NCBI RefSeq assembly: GCF_004917075.1
Contig: NZ_SSYB01000001.1
Coordinates: forward strand, 1,099,478-1,163,477
DNA length: 64,000 nt
Reading direction: 5' to 3'
Origin: Geomonas edaphica
GTDB lineage: Bacteria; Desulfobacterota; Desulfuromonadia; Geobacterales; Geobacteraceae
Below, piece by piece: positions 54,796-62,923 of the stretch. The position numbers and the translations under genes were made by a program. The stretch's first letter is position 1. Each line of letters starts with the position of its first letter. Below the pieces are notes generated by a model, which saw nothing but the letters and a program-made list of their open reading frames with translations, had not been told where the DNA came from and searched no databases.

Positions 54796-56226
54796 ATGAA
54801 ATTTACCGAGCTGCACCTGCCGGAAGTGGTCCTGAAGGGGATCGAGGAGACCGGCTTCACAGACTGCACACCGATCCAGGAAAAGGCGTTGCCGCTTGCC
54901 CTCTCGGGCAAGGACGTAGCGGGACAGGCCCAGACGGGCACCGGCAAGACCGCCACCTTCCTCATCTCCATCTTCACCCGCCTGCTAAACCAGCAGAAAA
55001 CCGGCGCCGAGCATCATCCCCGCGCCCTGATCCTCGCCCCCACCCGCGAACTGGTTGTGCAGATCGAAAAAGACGCCCAGACGCTGGGTAAGCACACCGG
55101 CTTCAACATCCAGGCGATCTACGGCGGCGTCGACTACATGAAGCAGCGCGACGCGCTGAAGGCCGGCGCCGACATCGTCATCGGCACACCGGGCCGCCTC
55201 ATCGACTACCTGAAGCAGAAGGTCTACTCCCTGAAGGACGTCGAGGCGCTCGTCATTGACGAGGCGGATCGCATGTTCGACATGGGGTTCATCGCGGACC
55301 TCCGCTTCATCCTGAGAAGGCTCCCCTCCTACGACAAGCGCCAGAACCTCCTCTTTTCCGCGACGCTTAACACCCGCGTGATGGAACTTGCCTACGAGTT
55401 CATGAACATGCCGGAGAAGGTCTCGGTGACCCCCGAGCAGATGACCGCCGAGCGCGTCGAGCAGGTGCTCTATCACGTATCCCGCAAGGAAAAGTTCCCG
55501 CTGCTTCTGGGGCTGCTCAGGAAGAAGGGGATGGACCGGACCATGATCTTCGTGAACACGAAGCGCGAAGCCGAGTACCTGCAGGATCGCCTCAACGCCA
55601 ACGAGTTCCCCTGCCGGGTCATCTCGGGAGACGTTGAACAGCGAAAGCGCATGAAGATCCTTTCCGACTTCAAGGCGGGCCTCCTCCCGATCATGATCGC
55701 CACCGACGTCGCCTCCCGCGGCATCCACATCGAAGGTGTCTCCCACGTCATCAACTACGACCTGCCGCAGGACTGCGAGGACTACGTGCACCGCATCGGG
55801 CGCACCGCACGCGCAGGCGCCGAGGGGATGGCCATTTCGCTGGCGGACGAGGACGGCGCCTTCTTCATCGAGGCAATCCAGGAGTTCATCAAGCAGAAGA
55901 TCCCCACCGAGTGGGCCGAGGACGACATGTTCGTCCACGACTACAAGAGGACGGCCAGGCCTCCGCGCCGCACCGATGACAAGCCCGGCGGCCGTGGCGG
56001 CAAGTCCGGCGAGCGCGGGGGGAAGCCCGGGCGCGGAGAGTCCCGCGGCAGGGGCAGGTCCGGTTCCGACAAGGAGAAACCGGAGCAGAAGGTGGCCAAG
56101 CCCGCGGCGGAGGAGAAAGCGCCGTCAGGTGAGGCAGCCGCTACGGGGGATGCAGCGGCGAAAAAGAAGCGCCGTCGCCGCAAGCCGAAGGCGAAGACCA
56201 CGGAACAGCAGCCCGAGCAGCCGTGA
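54796..56226 (+). CDS. DEAD-box RNA helicase (RhlB/RhlE-type)
   Basis: 476 residues. Q motif (FTDCTPIQEKALP), AQTGTGKTATF (motif I), PTRELVVQI (Ia), TPGRL (Ib), VIDEADRMFD (II), SATL (III), and HRIGRTARAG (VI). A C-terminal tail (about residues 395-476) rich in Arg/Gly/Lys likely binds RNA. Probably acts in rRNA maturation or mRNA decay. The WYL regulator gene starts at its stop codon. Confidence 0.93.
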   Translation: MKFTELHLPEVVLKGIEETGFTDCTPIQEKALPLALSGKDVAGQAQTGTGKTATFLISIFTRLLNQQKTGAEHHPRALILAPTRELVVQIEKDAQTLGKHTGFNIQAIYGGVDYMKQRDALKAGADIVIGTPGRLIDYLKQKVYSLKDVEALVIDEADRMFDMGFIADLRFILRRLPSYDKRQNLLFSATLNTRVMELAYEFMNMPEKVSVTPEQMTAERVEQVLYHVSRKEKFPLLLGLLRKKGMDRTMIFVNTKREAEYLQDRLNANEFPCRVISGDVEQRKRMKILSDFKAGLLPIMIATDVASRGIHIEGVSHVINYDLPQDCEDYVHRIGRTARAGAEGMAISLADEDGAFFIEAIQEFIKQKIPTEWAEDDMFVHDYKRTARPPRRTDDKPGGRGGKSGERGGKPGRGESRGRGRSGSDKEKPEQKVAKPAAEEKAPSGEAAATGDAAAKKKRRRRKPKAKTTEQQPEQP

Positions 56227-57224
56227 CCGGAAAGGGACGTCCGCCGCGCAAATACTCCCAGGCAGGAAGGGTCCACGACGTGATCCGGCTCATCGAGGCG
56301 CGCCACGGCATCTCCGTCGCCGAACTCGCCGAGGAGGCTGGCGTCAACAAGCGCACCATCCACCGCGATCTGGTCGCCATACAGGAGGCGGGCTATCCGC
56401 TCATCTCCGACTGGCAGGACGGCGAGAAGGTGTACCGGTTCCTGACCCGCTTCAAGGACGTCCCCCCGATCAGCTTCACGCTCCAGGAGTTGATGACCCT
56501 GTCCCTGCTCCGCTCGCAACTAGACCCATTGAAGGGAACCCCCTTCATGGAAGACATGCAGAGCGTCTTCGGCAAGGTGAACTCGGTGCTGCCGCCGCGC
56601 CTTGCCGCCCACATGGAACGCATAGCCGAGGTCTCGCTCCCCCTTTTACAGGGGAAGCGGGACTACTCGCGCTGCGCCCACCACCTAAGAGAGATCCGCA
56701 ACGCCCTCCTCTACCAGCAGAGCATCGTCATCTCCTACCGCTCCCCCGGTCGCGCCGAGCCTTCCGACTACAAGGTCGACCCGTACACCCTGCTCTTCCA
56801 GAAGGGGGGCATCTACCTTATGGGGTACGCGCAGCAGCGCGATGCGCTGCGCACCTTCGCCATCGAGCGCATCTGCGGCGTCGAAACGCTGAAGGAGCGC
56901 TTCGAGATCTCAGAGGGGTACCGCCCCGGACAGGCGCTCGGCGAGGCCTTCGGCATCGTCGCCGAGTCTCCCATGGATGTGGTGGTCCGCTTCGCCGCCT
57001 CCATCGCCCACGCGATAAAGGACCGCATCTGGCACTCGTCGCAGAAGATCGAGGAACAGGCGGACGGATCGATCCTCCTTAGCTTTCATGCCGGCGGCAA
57101 GATGGAGATTCTCTCCTGGCTTCTCTCTTACGGCGCGCACGCCGAACTCATCTCACCTGCCGAACTTCGGGAAGAGCTGGCAGGCATGGCGCAAGCCACC
57201 GCCCTCCTCTACCGCGGCGCCTGA
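56223..57224 (+). CDS. WYL-domain transcriptional regulator
   Basis: 333 residues: N-terminal DeoR-like winged HTH (RVHDVIRLIEARHGISVAELAEEAGVNKRTIHRDLVAIQEAG), WYL domain (about 140-225: IVISYRSPGRAEPSDYKVDPYTLLFQKGGIYLMGYAQQRDALRTFAIERI in part) and a WCX-like C-terminal domain. The GTG start overlaps the helicase stop (GTGA), so it is translationally coupled. WYL proteins sense nucleic acid or nucleotides in several cases. Confidence 0.9.
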   Translation: MTGKGRPPRKYSQAGRVHDVIRLIEARHGISVAELAEEAGVNKRTIHRDLVAIQEAGYPLISDWQDGEKVYRFLTRFKDVPPISFTLQELMTLSLLRSQLDPLKGTPFMEDMQSVFGKVNSVLPPRLAAHMERIAEVSLPLLQGKRDYSRCAHHLREIRNALLYQQSIVISYRSPGRAEPSDYKVDPYTLLFQKGGIYLMGYAQQRDALRTFAIERICGVETLKERFEISEGYRPGQALGEAFGIVAESPMDVVVRFAASIAHAIKDRIWHSSQKIEEQADGSILLSFHAGGKMEILSWLLSYGAHAELISPAELREELAGMAQATALLYRGA

Positions 57225-57251
57225 TTCGACCAACGCATCCATGGCTTCGTA

Positions 57252-57280
57252 TTGACTCTATGTAGCCAGCAGGATACACT
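57252..57280 (+). promoter_or_regulatory. Promoter of the toxin-antitoxin operon
   Basis: TTGACT (57252-57257), a 17-base spacer and TACACT (57275-57280). The expected start site falls on or one base from the ATG at 57287. Confidence 0.75.
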
Positions 57281-57286
57281 CAATAC

Positions 57287-57586
57287 ATGATAGAAATCCG
57301 CAAAACGAAGCGGTTTGCCGATTGGCTCGACAACCTGTACGACGTCAGAGCGAAAGCTCGCATTCTCGTCAGGATCGAGCGACTCTCAGCCGGGAATGCC
57401 GGAGACGTCAAGCCAGTAGGTGAAGGAGTCTCGGAAATGCGGATCGACTATGGCCCTGGGTACCGGGTTTACTTCACGATGCGTGGCAGCGAGTTGATAA
57501 TCCTTCTGGCCGGCGGCAACAAAGCGAGTCAGACCCGCGATATCAAGTTAGCGCTGCGCCTAGCACACGAAATACAGGACAAGTGA
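57287..57586 (+). CDS. HigB-type RelE/ParE-family toxin
   Basis: 99 residues: IRKTKRFADWLDNLYDVRAKARILVRIERLSAGNAGDVKPVGEGVSEMRIDYGPGYRVYFTMRGSE (in part) matches the addiction-module killer (HigB-like) family, with the R...GYRVYF core. Predicted to cleave ribosome-bound mRNA. No ribosome site is present upstream, consistent with leaderless translation. Toxin-first order, followed after one base by the antitoxin. Confidence 0.88.
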   Translation: MIEIRKTKRFADWLDNLYDVRAKARILVRIERLSAGNAGDVKPVGEGVSEMRIDYGPGYRVYFTMRGSELIILLAGGNKASQTRDIKLALRLAHEIQDK

Positions 57587-57587
57587 C

Positions 57588-57881
57588 ATGCCAAAATCAA
57601 CCACCACTCGTTACGATGTTGCTGAACACCTCCGGACACCAGAGGAAATGGCGGCTTATCTTGAAGCATGCCTGGAAGAGGCAAACGGAGATGCGGCGTT
57701 CATCGCCAAAGCGCTTGGCGACATAGCACGTGCGAAGGGAATGTCTCAGGTTGCAAGAGACGCAGGACTTTCCAGAGAAAGTCTGTACAAGGCGCTGTCG
57801 GGCGAACGCGTCCCGACGTTTGATACGATACTCAAAATTGTTGCAGCGCTAGGCCTCAAGTTACATGCGGAACCCCGCTGA
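57588..57881 (+). CDS. HigA-type antitoxin (HTH)
   Basis: 97 residues with the family-typical EHLRTPEEMAAYLEACLEE and an HTH (GMSQVARDAGLSRESLYKALSGERVPTFDTILKIVAALGL). Expected to bind the toxin and repress the operon promoter. Starts two bases after the toxin stop. Confidence 0.9.
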   Translation: MPKSTTTRYDVAEHLRTPEEMAAYLEACLEEANGDAAFIAKALGDIARAKGMSQVARDAGLSRESLYKALSGERVPTFDTILKIVAALGLKLHAEPR

Positions 57882-57936
57882 TGCAGCATAACTGTTTTTG
57901 ACCGCCGGCTCTTCCTGCACCCCTCCCCCTCCCGCG

Positions 57937-57965
57937 TTGACAAGCTTTTTCGTTCCGTATATAAA
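57937..57965 (+). promoter_or_regulatory. Promoter of the MidA-type methyltransferase gene
   Basis: TTGACA (57937-57942), a 17-base spacer and TATAAA (57960-57965). Confidence 0.85.
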
Positions 57966-57993
57966 AAGACCTTCAGATTCAGGAGGGCTTTTG

Positions 57994-59154
57994 ATGGCTG
58001 ACGCCGCTGCAACGACCAAACTCGCCGAACTCATCCTCAAACGTATCCGCACCCGCGGTGACATCACCTTCGCCTCATTCATGGAGTCCGCTCTTTACGA
58101 GCCGGACCTCGGCTACTACACCTCGCCGGGACGCAAGGTGGGCGCCGAGGGGGACTTCTACACCAGCATGAACGTCCACAGTGCCTTCGGCCGCCTCATC
58201 GCGCGCGAGATCGGAAGGTTCTTCGAACTGCTCGGCTCCCCCGCCACCTTCACCGTGGCTGAGGCGGGCGCCGGCGGGGGGCAACTGGCCCAGGACATAC
58301 TCGACGCCGCCGCCGAGGAAAACCCGGCACTATACGCCGCACTGACCTACCGCCTCATCGAGAAGGAACCTTCCCTCAAGGAGGCACAAGCCGCGCGTCT
58401 TGAGCGCCATGCGGAGCATCTCGCCTGGAGCACCCCGGAGGAGCTTGCCAAGGGCGAGCTTTCCTTCACCGGTTGCATCATCTCCAACGAGCTCTTCGAC
58501 GCCATGCCGGTGCACCTCGTCGAGATGACGGAGTCGGGCCTCAAGGAGGTCTTCGTTTCAGCCGACGGGGAGGGCTTCCGCGAAAAGCTCCTCGCACCGT
58601 CCACCTCCGAACTGGAAAACTACCTGCGGCGGTTCGAAGTGAGGCTCATGCCTGGACAGCGGGCCGAGATTAACCTTGCCGCACCCGCCTGGATCGCCTC
58701 CGCCGCGAAGGCACTGGAACGCGGCTTCGTGCTCACCGTCGACTACGGCTATCTAGCCGAAGAACTCTACACGCCGCAGCGGCGTAACGGCACCCTGCTC
58801 TGCTACTACAAGCACTCCACCAACGAGGACCCGTACCGCCAGGTCGGCGAGCAGGACATCACCACCCACATCAACTTCAGCGCCCTCATCGAGGCGGGGA
58901 ACGAGGCGGGTCTTGCAAGCGCCTGGTACGGCGAACAGTACCGCTTCCTGTTAGGGGTCGGGCTCATGGATGAACTGATGAAACTCGAGGCCCAGGCAAA
59001 GGACGAGCAGGAAAGCCTGAAGCACCGGCTCGCCATCAAGAAACTCATGCTCCCGGAGGGAGGGATGGGGGATACCTTCAAGGTCCTTATCCAGGCAAAG
59101 GGGGTGGAGAAGCCGCAGCTTCTTTGCATGAGGAAATGGGGCATGGGACTGTGA
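57994..59154 (+). CDS. MidA/NDUFAF7-type SAM-dependent methyltransferase
   Basis: 386 residues. SFMESALYEPDLGYYTS and DFYTSMNVHSAFGRLIA are signature segments, VAEAGAGGGQLAQDIL the SAM loop, and ISNELFDAMPVHLVEM and TVDYGYLAEELY follow. Eukaryotic NDUFAF7 methylates an arginine of complex I NDUFS2; the bacterial role is less certain. AGGAGGG before the ATG at 57994. The HAD gene overlaps its stop. Confidence 0.88.
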   Translation: MADAAATTKLAELILKRIRTRGDITFASFMESALYEPDLGYYTSPGRKVGAEGDFYTSMNVHSAFGRLIAREIGRFFELLGSPATFTVAEAGAGGGQLAQDILDAAAEENPALYAALTYRLIEKEPSLKEAQAARLERHAEHLAWSTPEELAKGELSFTGCIISNELFDAMPVHLVEMTESGLKEVFVSADGEGFREKLLAPSTSELENYLRRFEVRLMPGQRAEINLAAPAWIASAAKALERGFVLTVDYGYLAEELYTPQRRNGTLLCYYKHSTNEDPYRQVGEQDITTHINFSALIEAGNEAGLASAWYGEQYRFLLGVGLMDELMKLEAQAKDEQESLKHRLAIKKLMLPEGGMGDTFKVLIQAKGVEKPQLLCMRKWGMGL

Positions 59155-59765
59155 CCACCGCGCTCAAGGCGATCGTCTTTGACCTCGACGGGACCCTGTA
59201 CCAAGAAGAGCGCCTGGGTGAGCAGGTGAACCAGAGCGCCATCGACTACGTGGTGGACCTCAAGGGTGTCCCGCCCGAAGAGGCGGAAAAGCTGCTGCAG
59301 CAAACGCGCGCCCGGGACTGCGAAGGCGGCACCCTGAGCCGCGCCGTGGTCGCACTCGGCGGTACCTTGAAGGAGCTGCACCGCCGCTTCGCCGCCGACT
59401 GCACACCGGAAACGATGCTGAAGCCAGACCCGCGTGTACAGGAACTTTTGCGCGCACTCAAAAAGCGTTACCGGCTGCACCTCTACACCAACAACAACCG
59501 TGACCTTTCCGGGCGCATCATGGAACGGATCGGCATCACCGGTCTGATGGACCGGGTGTTCACCATCGAGGATTACTGGATCCCGAAGCCGGACCGCGCC
59601 ATCATCACCGACATCCTTTCCCAAATCGGCTGCCTTCCTTCCGAGACGCTCTTTGTCGGTGACCGCTATGACGTCGATCTTGCCGTCCCCAAGGCATTAG
59701 GGTGCGCCGTCCTTGAAACAAGAACCACAGAAGAGCTGCTGACACTGGCAGATCTGGTACACTGA
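59151..59765 (+). CDS. HAD-superfamily hydrolase
   Basis: 204 residues. Motif I AIVFDLDGTLYQEE, motif II-like YTNNNR, and motif III/IV K...PSETLFVGDRYDVDLAVPKALG. A phosphatase of unknown small-molecule substrate. The GTG at 59151 overlaps the methyltransferase TGA (GTGA); alternatives at 59124 and 59136 are possible. Confidence 0.85.
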   Translation: MTTALKAIVFDLDGTLYQEERLGEQVNQSAIDYVVDLKGVPPEEAEKLLQQTRARDCEGGTLSRAVVALGGTLKELHRRFAADCTPETMLKPDPRVQELLRALKKRYRLHLYTNNNRDLSGRIMERIGITGLMDRVFTIEDYWIPKPDRAIITDILSQIGCLPSETLFVGDRYDVDLAVPKALGCAVLETRTTEELLTLADLVH

Positions 59766-59830
59766 TACACCAGACTGCGAGACAGGGACGCACCTATGTC
59801 ACCTGTGCTCCATCGAACAAGGAGCTGTTC

Positions 59831-61231
59831 ATGGCAAACCGCATCGAAAAGGACACCATGGGGACGGTAGAGGTCCCCGAAGGCGCCTATTACGGCGCAC
59901 AGACACAGAGGGCGATCAACAACTTCCCCATCTCCGGGCTGAAGCCGCACCGGGCGCTGGTCCGCGCGACCATCAGGATCAAGAAGTGCGCGGCGCAGGC
60001 CAACATGACCACGGGGAGGCTTGACCGCGAGCTCGGCGAGGCCATCGTAAAGGCGGCCGACGAGGCGCTTTCGGGCGTGCTTACGGACCAGTTCGTCGTC
60101 GACCCCTTCCAGGCTGGCGCGGGCACCTCGCACAACATGAACGTGAACGAGGTACTGGCAAACCGGGCGAACGAAATCCTGGGAGGAAAGCTCGGCGAGT
60201 ACGGCAGGGTGAACGCGAACGACCACGTCAACATGGCGCAGTCCACCAACGACGTGTTCCCGACGGCCATGCGTCTGGCCGCCCTTGAACTTGCCCAGGA
60301 GCTGGACGGCGAGCTGAGACACCTCTCCGAGGCACTCTCACGCAAAGGGATGGAATTCGATCACATCCTGAAGTCGGGACGCACACACCTGCAGGACGCG
60401 GTGCCGATCCGCCTCGGGCAGGAGTTCTCGGCCTGGGGCATCGCCGTCGAGAACAACCGCGCCGGGATCGAGCGCGCCTTCCCCGGCTTAAGGGAGCTCG
60501 GCATCGGCGGCACCGCGGTCGGCACCGGCTTGAACGCGGAAGAGGCCTTCATCGACCTGATCGTCGAGGGGCTCGCGCGGGAAACCGGCGAGGAGCTCAC
60601 CCGCGGGGAGAGCCTCGTTGAGCGGATGCAGAACATGGACCCGTTCGTGGCGCTTTCTTCCAGCGTGAAGGGGGCCGCGGTGAACGTGATCAAACTCGCC
60701 AACGACCTAAGGCTTCTCTCCTCGGGGCCGCGTACTGGTCTTGCCGAGATCAACCTCCCGGCCATGCAGCCCGGTTCCTCGATCATGCCGGGCAAGGTAA
60801 ACCCGGTGCTCCCCGAGGTGACCAACATGGTCTGCTTCCAGGTGATGGGATGCGACCTGACCGTATCCCTCGCAGCGCAGGCCGGACAGCTGGAACTGAA
60901 CGTGATGATGCCGGTGATTGCTTTCAACACGCTCTTCTCCATGGAGATCTTCAAAAACTGCCTGCGCCAGCTGACGACACTTTGCATCACCGGGATCAGC
61001 GCGAACGAGGAGCGCTGCCGCAGCTACCTCGACCAGTCGGTCGGCCTCGCGACGGTGCTCGCGCCGAGCATCGGTTACGCGGCGGCGGCCGAGGTGGCCA
61101 AGGAGTCGGCCAAGACCGGCAACAGCATCCGCCAGGTGATCCTGGAGCGCGGCATCCTGACCGAGGAGGAGTTGGAGGAGGTACTCTCCCCCTACCCGCT
61201 CACCACGCCTGGCGTGCACGGCAAGGAGTAA
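59831..61231 (+). CDS. aspA: Aspartate ammonia-lyase
   Basis: 466 residues of the fumarase/aspartase superfamily. GSSIMPGKVNPVLPEVTNMVCF is the signature, with VNP-x-LPE favouring aspartase over FumC (VNPTQCE). AQSTNDVFPTAM and GRTHLQDAVP are the substrate-binding blocks. Deaminates aspartate to fumarate, feeding fumarate to respiration. AAGGAGC upstream. Confidence 0.9.
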   Translation: MANRIEKDTMGTVEVPEGAYYGAQTQRAINNFPISGLKPHRALVRATIRIKKCAAQANMTTGRLDRELGEAIVKAADEALSGVLTDQFVVDPFQAGAGTSHNMNVNEVLANRANEILGGKLGEYGRVNANDHVNMAQSTNDVFPTAMRLAALELAQELDGELRHLSEALSRKGMEFDHILKSGRTHLQDAVPIRLGQEFSAWGIAVENNRAGIERAFPGLRELGIGGTAVGTGLNAEEAFIDLIVEGLARETGEELTRGESLVERMQNMDPFVALSSSVKGAAVNVIKLANDLRLLSSGPRTGLAEINLPAMQPGSSIMPGKVNPVLPEVTNMVCFQVMGCDLTVSLAAQAGQLELNVMMPVIAFNTLFSMEIFKNCLRQLTTLCITGISANEERCRSYLDQSVGLATVLAPSIGYAAAAEVAKESAKTGNSIRQVILERGILTEEELEEVLSPYPLTTPGVHGKE

Positions 61232-61318
61232 GTACGGAGCCTCACTGGAGCTTTGCATTTATCACTAAAATCCTATAGACTCATACGTGTTGTAAACCAC
61301 AGAGAAATGGAGGAGTAA

Positions 61319-61540
61319 ATGACAGAAGAAGTCAAAGCCATTCTGGAAAACATCAGGCCGGCGCTTCAGGCGGACGGCGGCGATGTTGAACTCGTAGAAG
61401 TAACCGATGACGGCGTGGTGAAAGTGCGCCTGGTCGGCGCATGCGGCCACTGCCCTATGTCCACCATGACACTCAAGATGGGGATCGAGAGAACCATCAA
61501 GGAAAAGATCCCCGCCGTAAAGGAAGTCGTCTCCGTCTAA
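61319..61540 (+). CDS. NifU C-terminal-domain protein (Nfu type)
   Basis: 73 residues covering the NifU C-terminal domain: EEVKAILENIRPALQADGGDVELV, and ACGHCPMSTMTL with CxxC for assembling a transient Fe-S cluster. Strong GGAGGAG ribosome site. Followed by a terminator. Confidence 0.92.
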   Translation: MTEEVKAILENIRPALQADGGDVELVEVTDDGVVKVRLVGACGHCPMSTMTLKMGIERTIKEKIPAVKEVVSV

Positions 61541-61570
61541 CGGGTCTTCCCCTTAGCCGCAGCACCCGAA

Positions 61571-61609
61571 GCGCGGAAGTAATGCTCGACGTTATTTCCG
61601 CGCTTTTTC
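61571..61609 (+). terminator. Terminator after the NifU-type gene
   Basis: GCGCGGAA...TTCCGCGC with partial extension and then T5. Confidence 0.85.
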
Positions 61610-61628
61610 GCTTTCAGGTTCCCGATCT

Positions 61629-62816
61629 ATGACCAGCGTGCGCCGCAAAAGAAAGCAGTTCCTGTTCCGGACCGCCAGGTTCTTCGATCTCTTCAGGAAG
61701 AACACAGAGGCGGTGTCATTTCTGGGCAACCGCGCCACGCTGTACCGCTACGGTTCCGAGTTCTTCCCCGCGCTATTGGAAGCGATCCCCAGGGCGAAAA
61801 CGAGCATCTGCCTCGAGTTCTACGCCATAGCCGACGACGAGACCGGACGCCGCGTGGCGGACGCGCTGATCGAAGCGGCCGGGCGAGGTGTGCGGGTACA
61901 TGTGCTCTACGACTACATCGGCTGCTTCGAAACACCCGCATCCTTCTTCAAGCACCTCACGAAGAGGGGTGTGCACTGTGCCCCGTTCAACCCGCCCCCC
62001 TTTCGCCGCGGGATCGCCTGGTTCGACAAGCGCGATCACAGAAAGATCGTCATCATCGACGGATGGTGCGTCTTCACCGGCGGCATGAACATCGCGGACG
62101 TCTACTCGGGACTCGGCAAAAAAGAGACGAAGTGGCGCGACGTGGGGCTGAAGATCGAGGGTGAGGCGGGGCTCGAACTGCTCCGGCTTTTCCGGGAGAC
62201 CTGGACCGAGGAGATCGGCATTGCCCCGGTCGGCTGTGACCCGGCGCCGATGCCGGAGATAACCGGCGACGCCAAGGTCATGGTGGTGAACGGCGGACCG
62301 CATCACAAGCGGAGCTTCATCAGGAGCGCCTTCCGCGTCGCCATCGCCGGCGCATCCGAGAGCGTCACCATCGCGAGCCCCTATTTCGTACCCGGCCCGC
62401 GCGTGATGCGCTCGCTACTGCGTGCCGCGGGGCGCGGCGTGGTAGTGAAACTGCTCCTGCCGTATAAAAACGATGTCCCCCTGGTGCGTCTGGTGAGCCG
62501 GACCTACTACGCACAGCTTTTGAAAAACGGAGTGGAGATCCATGAACTGGACAGCGCCGTGCTGCACGCGAAGGTGCTCTTAATCGACGGAGACTGGGCC
62601 ATGGTCGGTTCGGCGAACATGGATTTTCGAAGCTTTCACCGCAACTACGAGCTGAACGTGGTGGTGGACAGCCGCGATTTCGGGAGCCAAGTCGCGGAAA
62701 TGCTCGAAGCCGACTTTGCAGGCACGCGCCGCATCGTGCTGCACGAACACGAGAAACGGGGCTGGCCCGTGCGGCTTCTGGAGCGGCTTTTCAGCCCGGT
62801 CGCCTGGTTTTTGTAG
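61629..62816 (+). CDS. Cardiolipin synthase-like PLD protein
   Basis: 395 residues with two PLD HKD motifs: DHRKIVIIDGWCVFTGGMNI (about 139-158) and LHAKVLLIDGDWAMVGSANMDFRSF (about 315-340). No N-terminal transmembrane pair, so more like ClsB/ClsC than ClsA. Makes cardiolipin from phosphatidylglycerol. It begins 20 bases after the NifU-gene terminator. Confidence 0.86.
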   Translation: MTSVRRKRKQFLFRTARFFDLFRKNTEAVSFLGNRATLYRYGSEFFPALLEAIPRAKTSICLEFYAIADDETGRRVADALIEAAGRGVRVHVLYDYIGCFETPASFFKHLTKRGVHCAPFNPPPFRRGIAWFDKRDHRKIVIIDGWCVFTGGMNIADVYSGLGKKETKWRDVGLKIEGEAGLELLRLFRETWTEEIGIAPVGCDPAPMPEITGDAKVMVVNGGPHHKRSFIRSAFRVAIAGASESVTIASPYFVPGPRVMRSLLRAAGRGVVVKLLLPYKNDVPLVRLVSRTYYAQLLKNGVEIHELDSAVLHAKVLLIDGDWAMVGSANMDFRSFHRNYELNVVVDSRDFGSQVAEMLEADFAGTRRIVLHEHEKRGWPVRLLERLFSPVAWFL

Positions 62817-62852
62817 GCACTTAAAAGGCCGGCACATCAACAAAATCTGCAA

Positions 62853-62898
62853 GAGGCCAAGGAGGCTGAGCGCCACAGCTCATCCCCTTGGCCTTTGC
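62853..62898 (+). terminator. Stem-loop between the PLD gene and mutS2
   Basis: GGCCAAGG (62855-62862) pairs with 62886-62893, with an inner GCTGAG/CTCA match and TTTGCCT after it. Confidence 0.6.
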
Positions 62899-62923
62899 CT
62901 GTTATCTACCCGGAGTTATCTAC

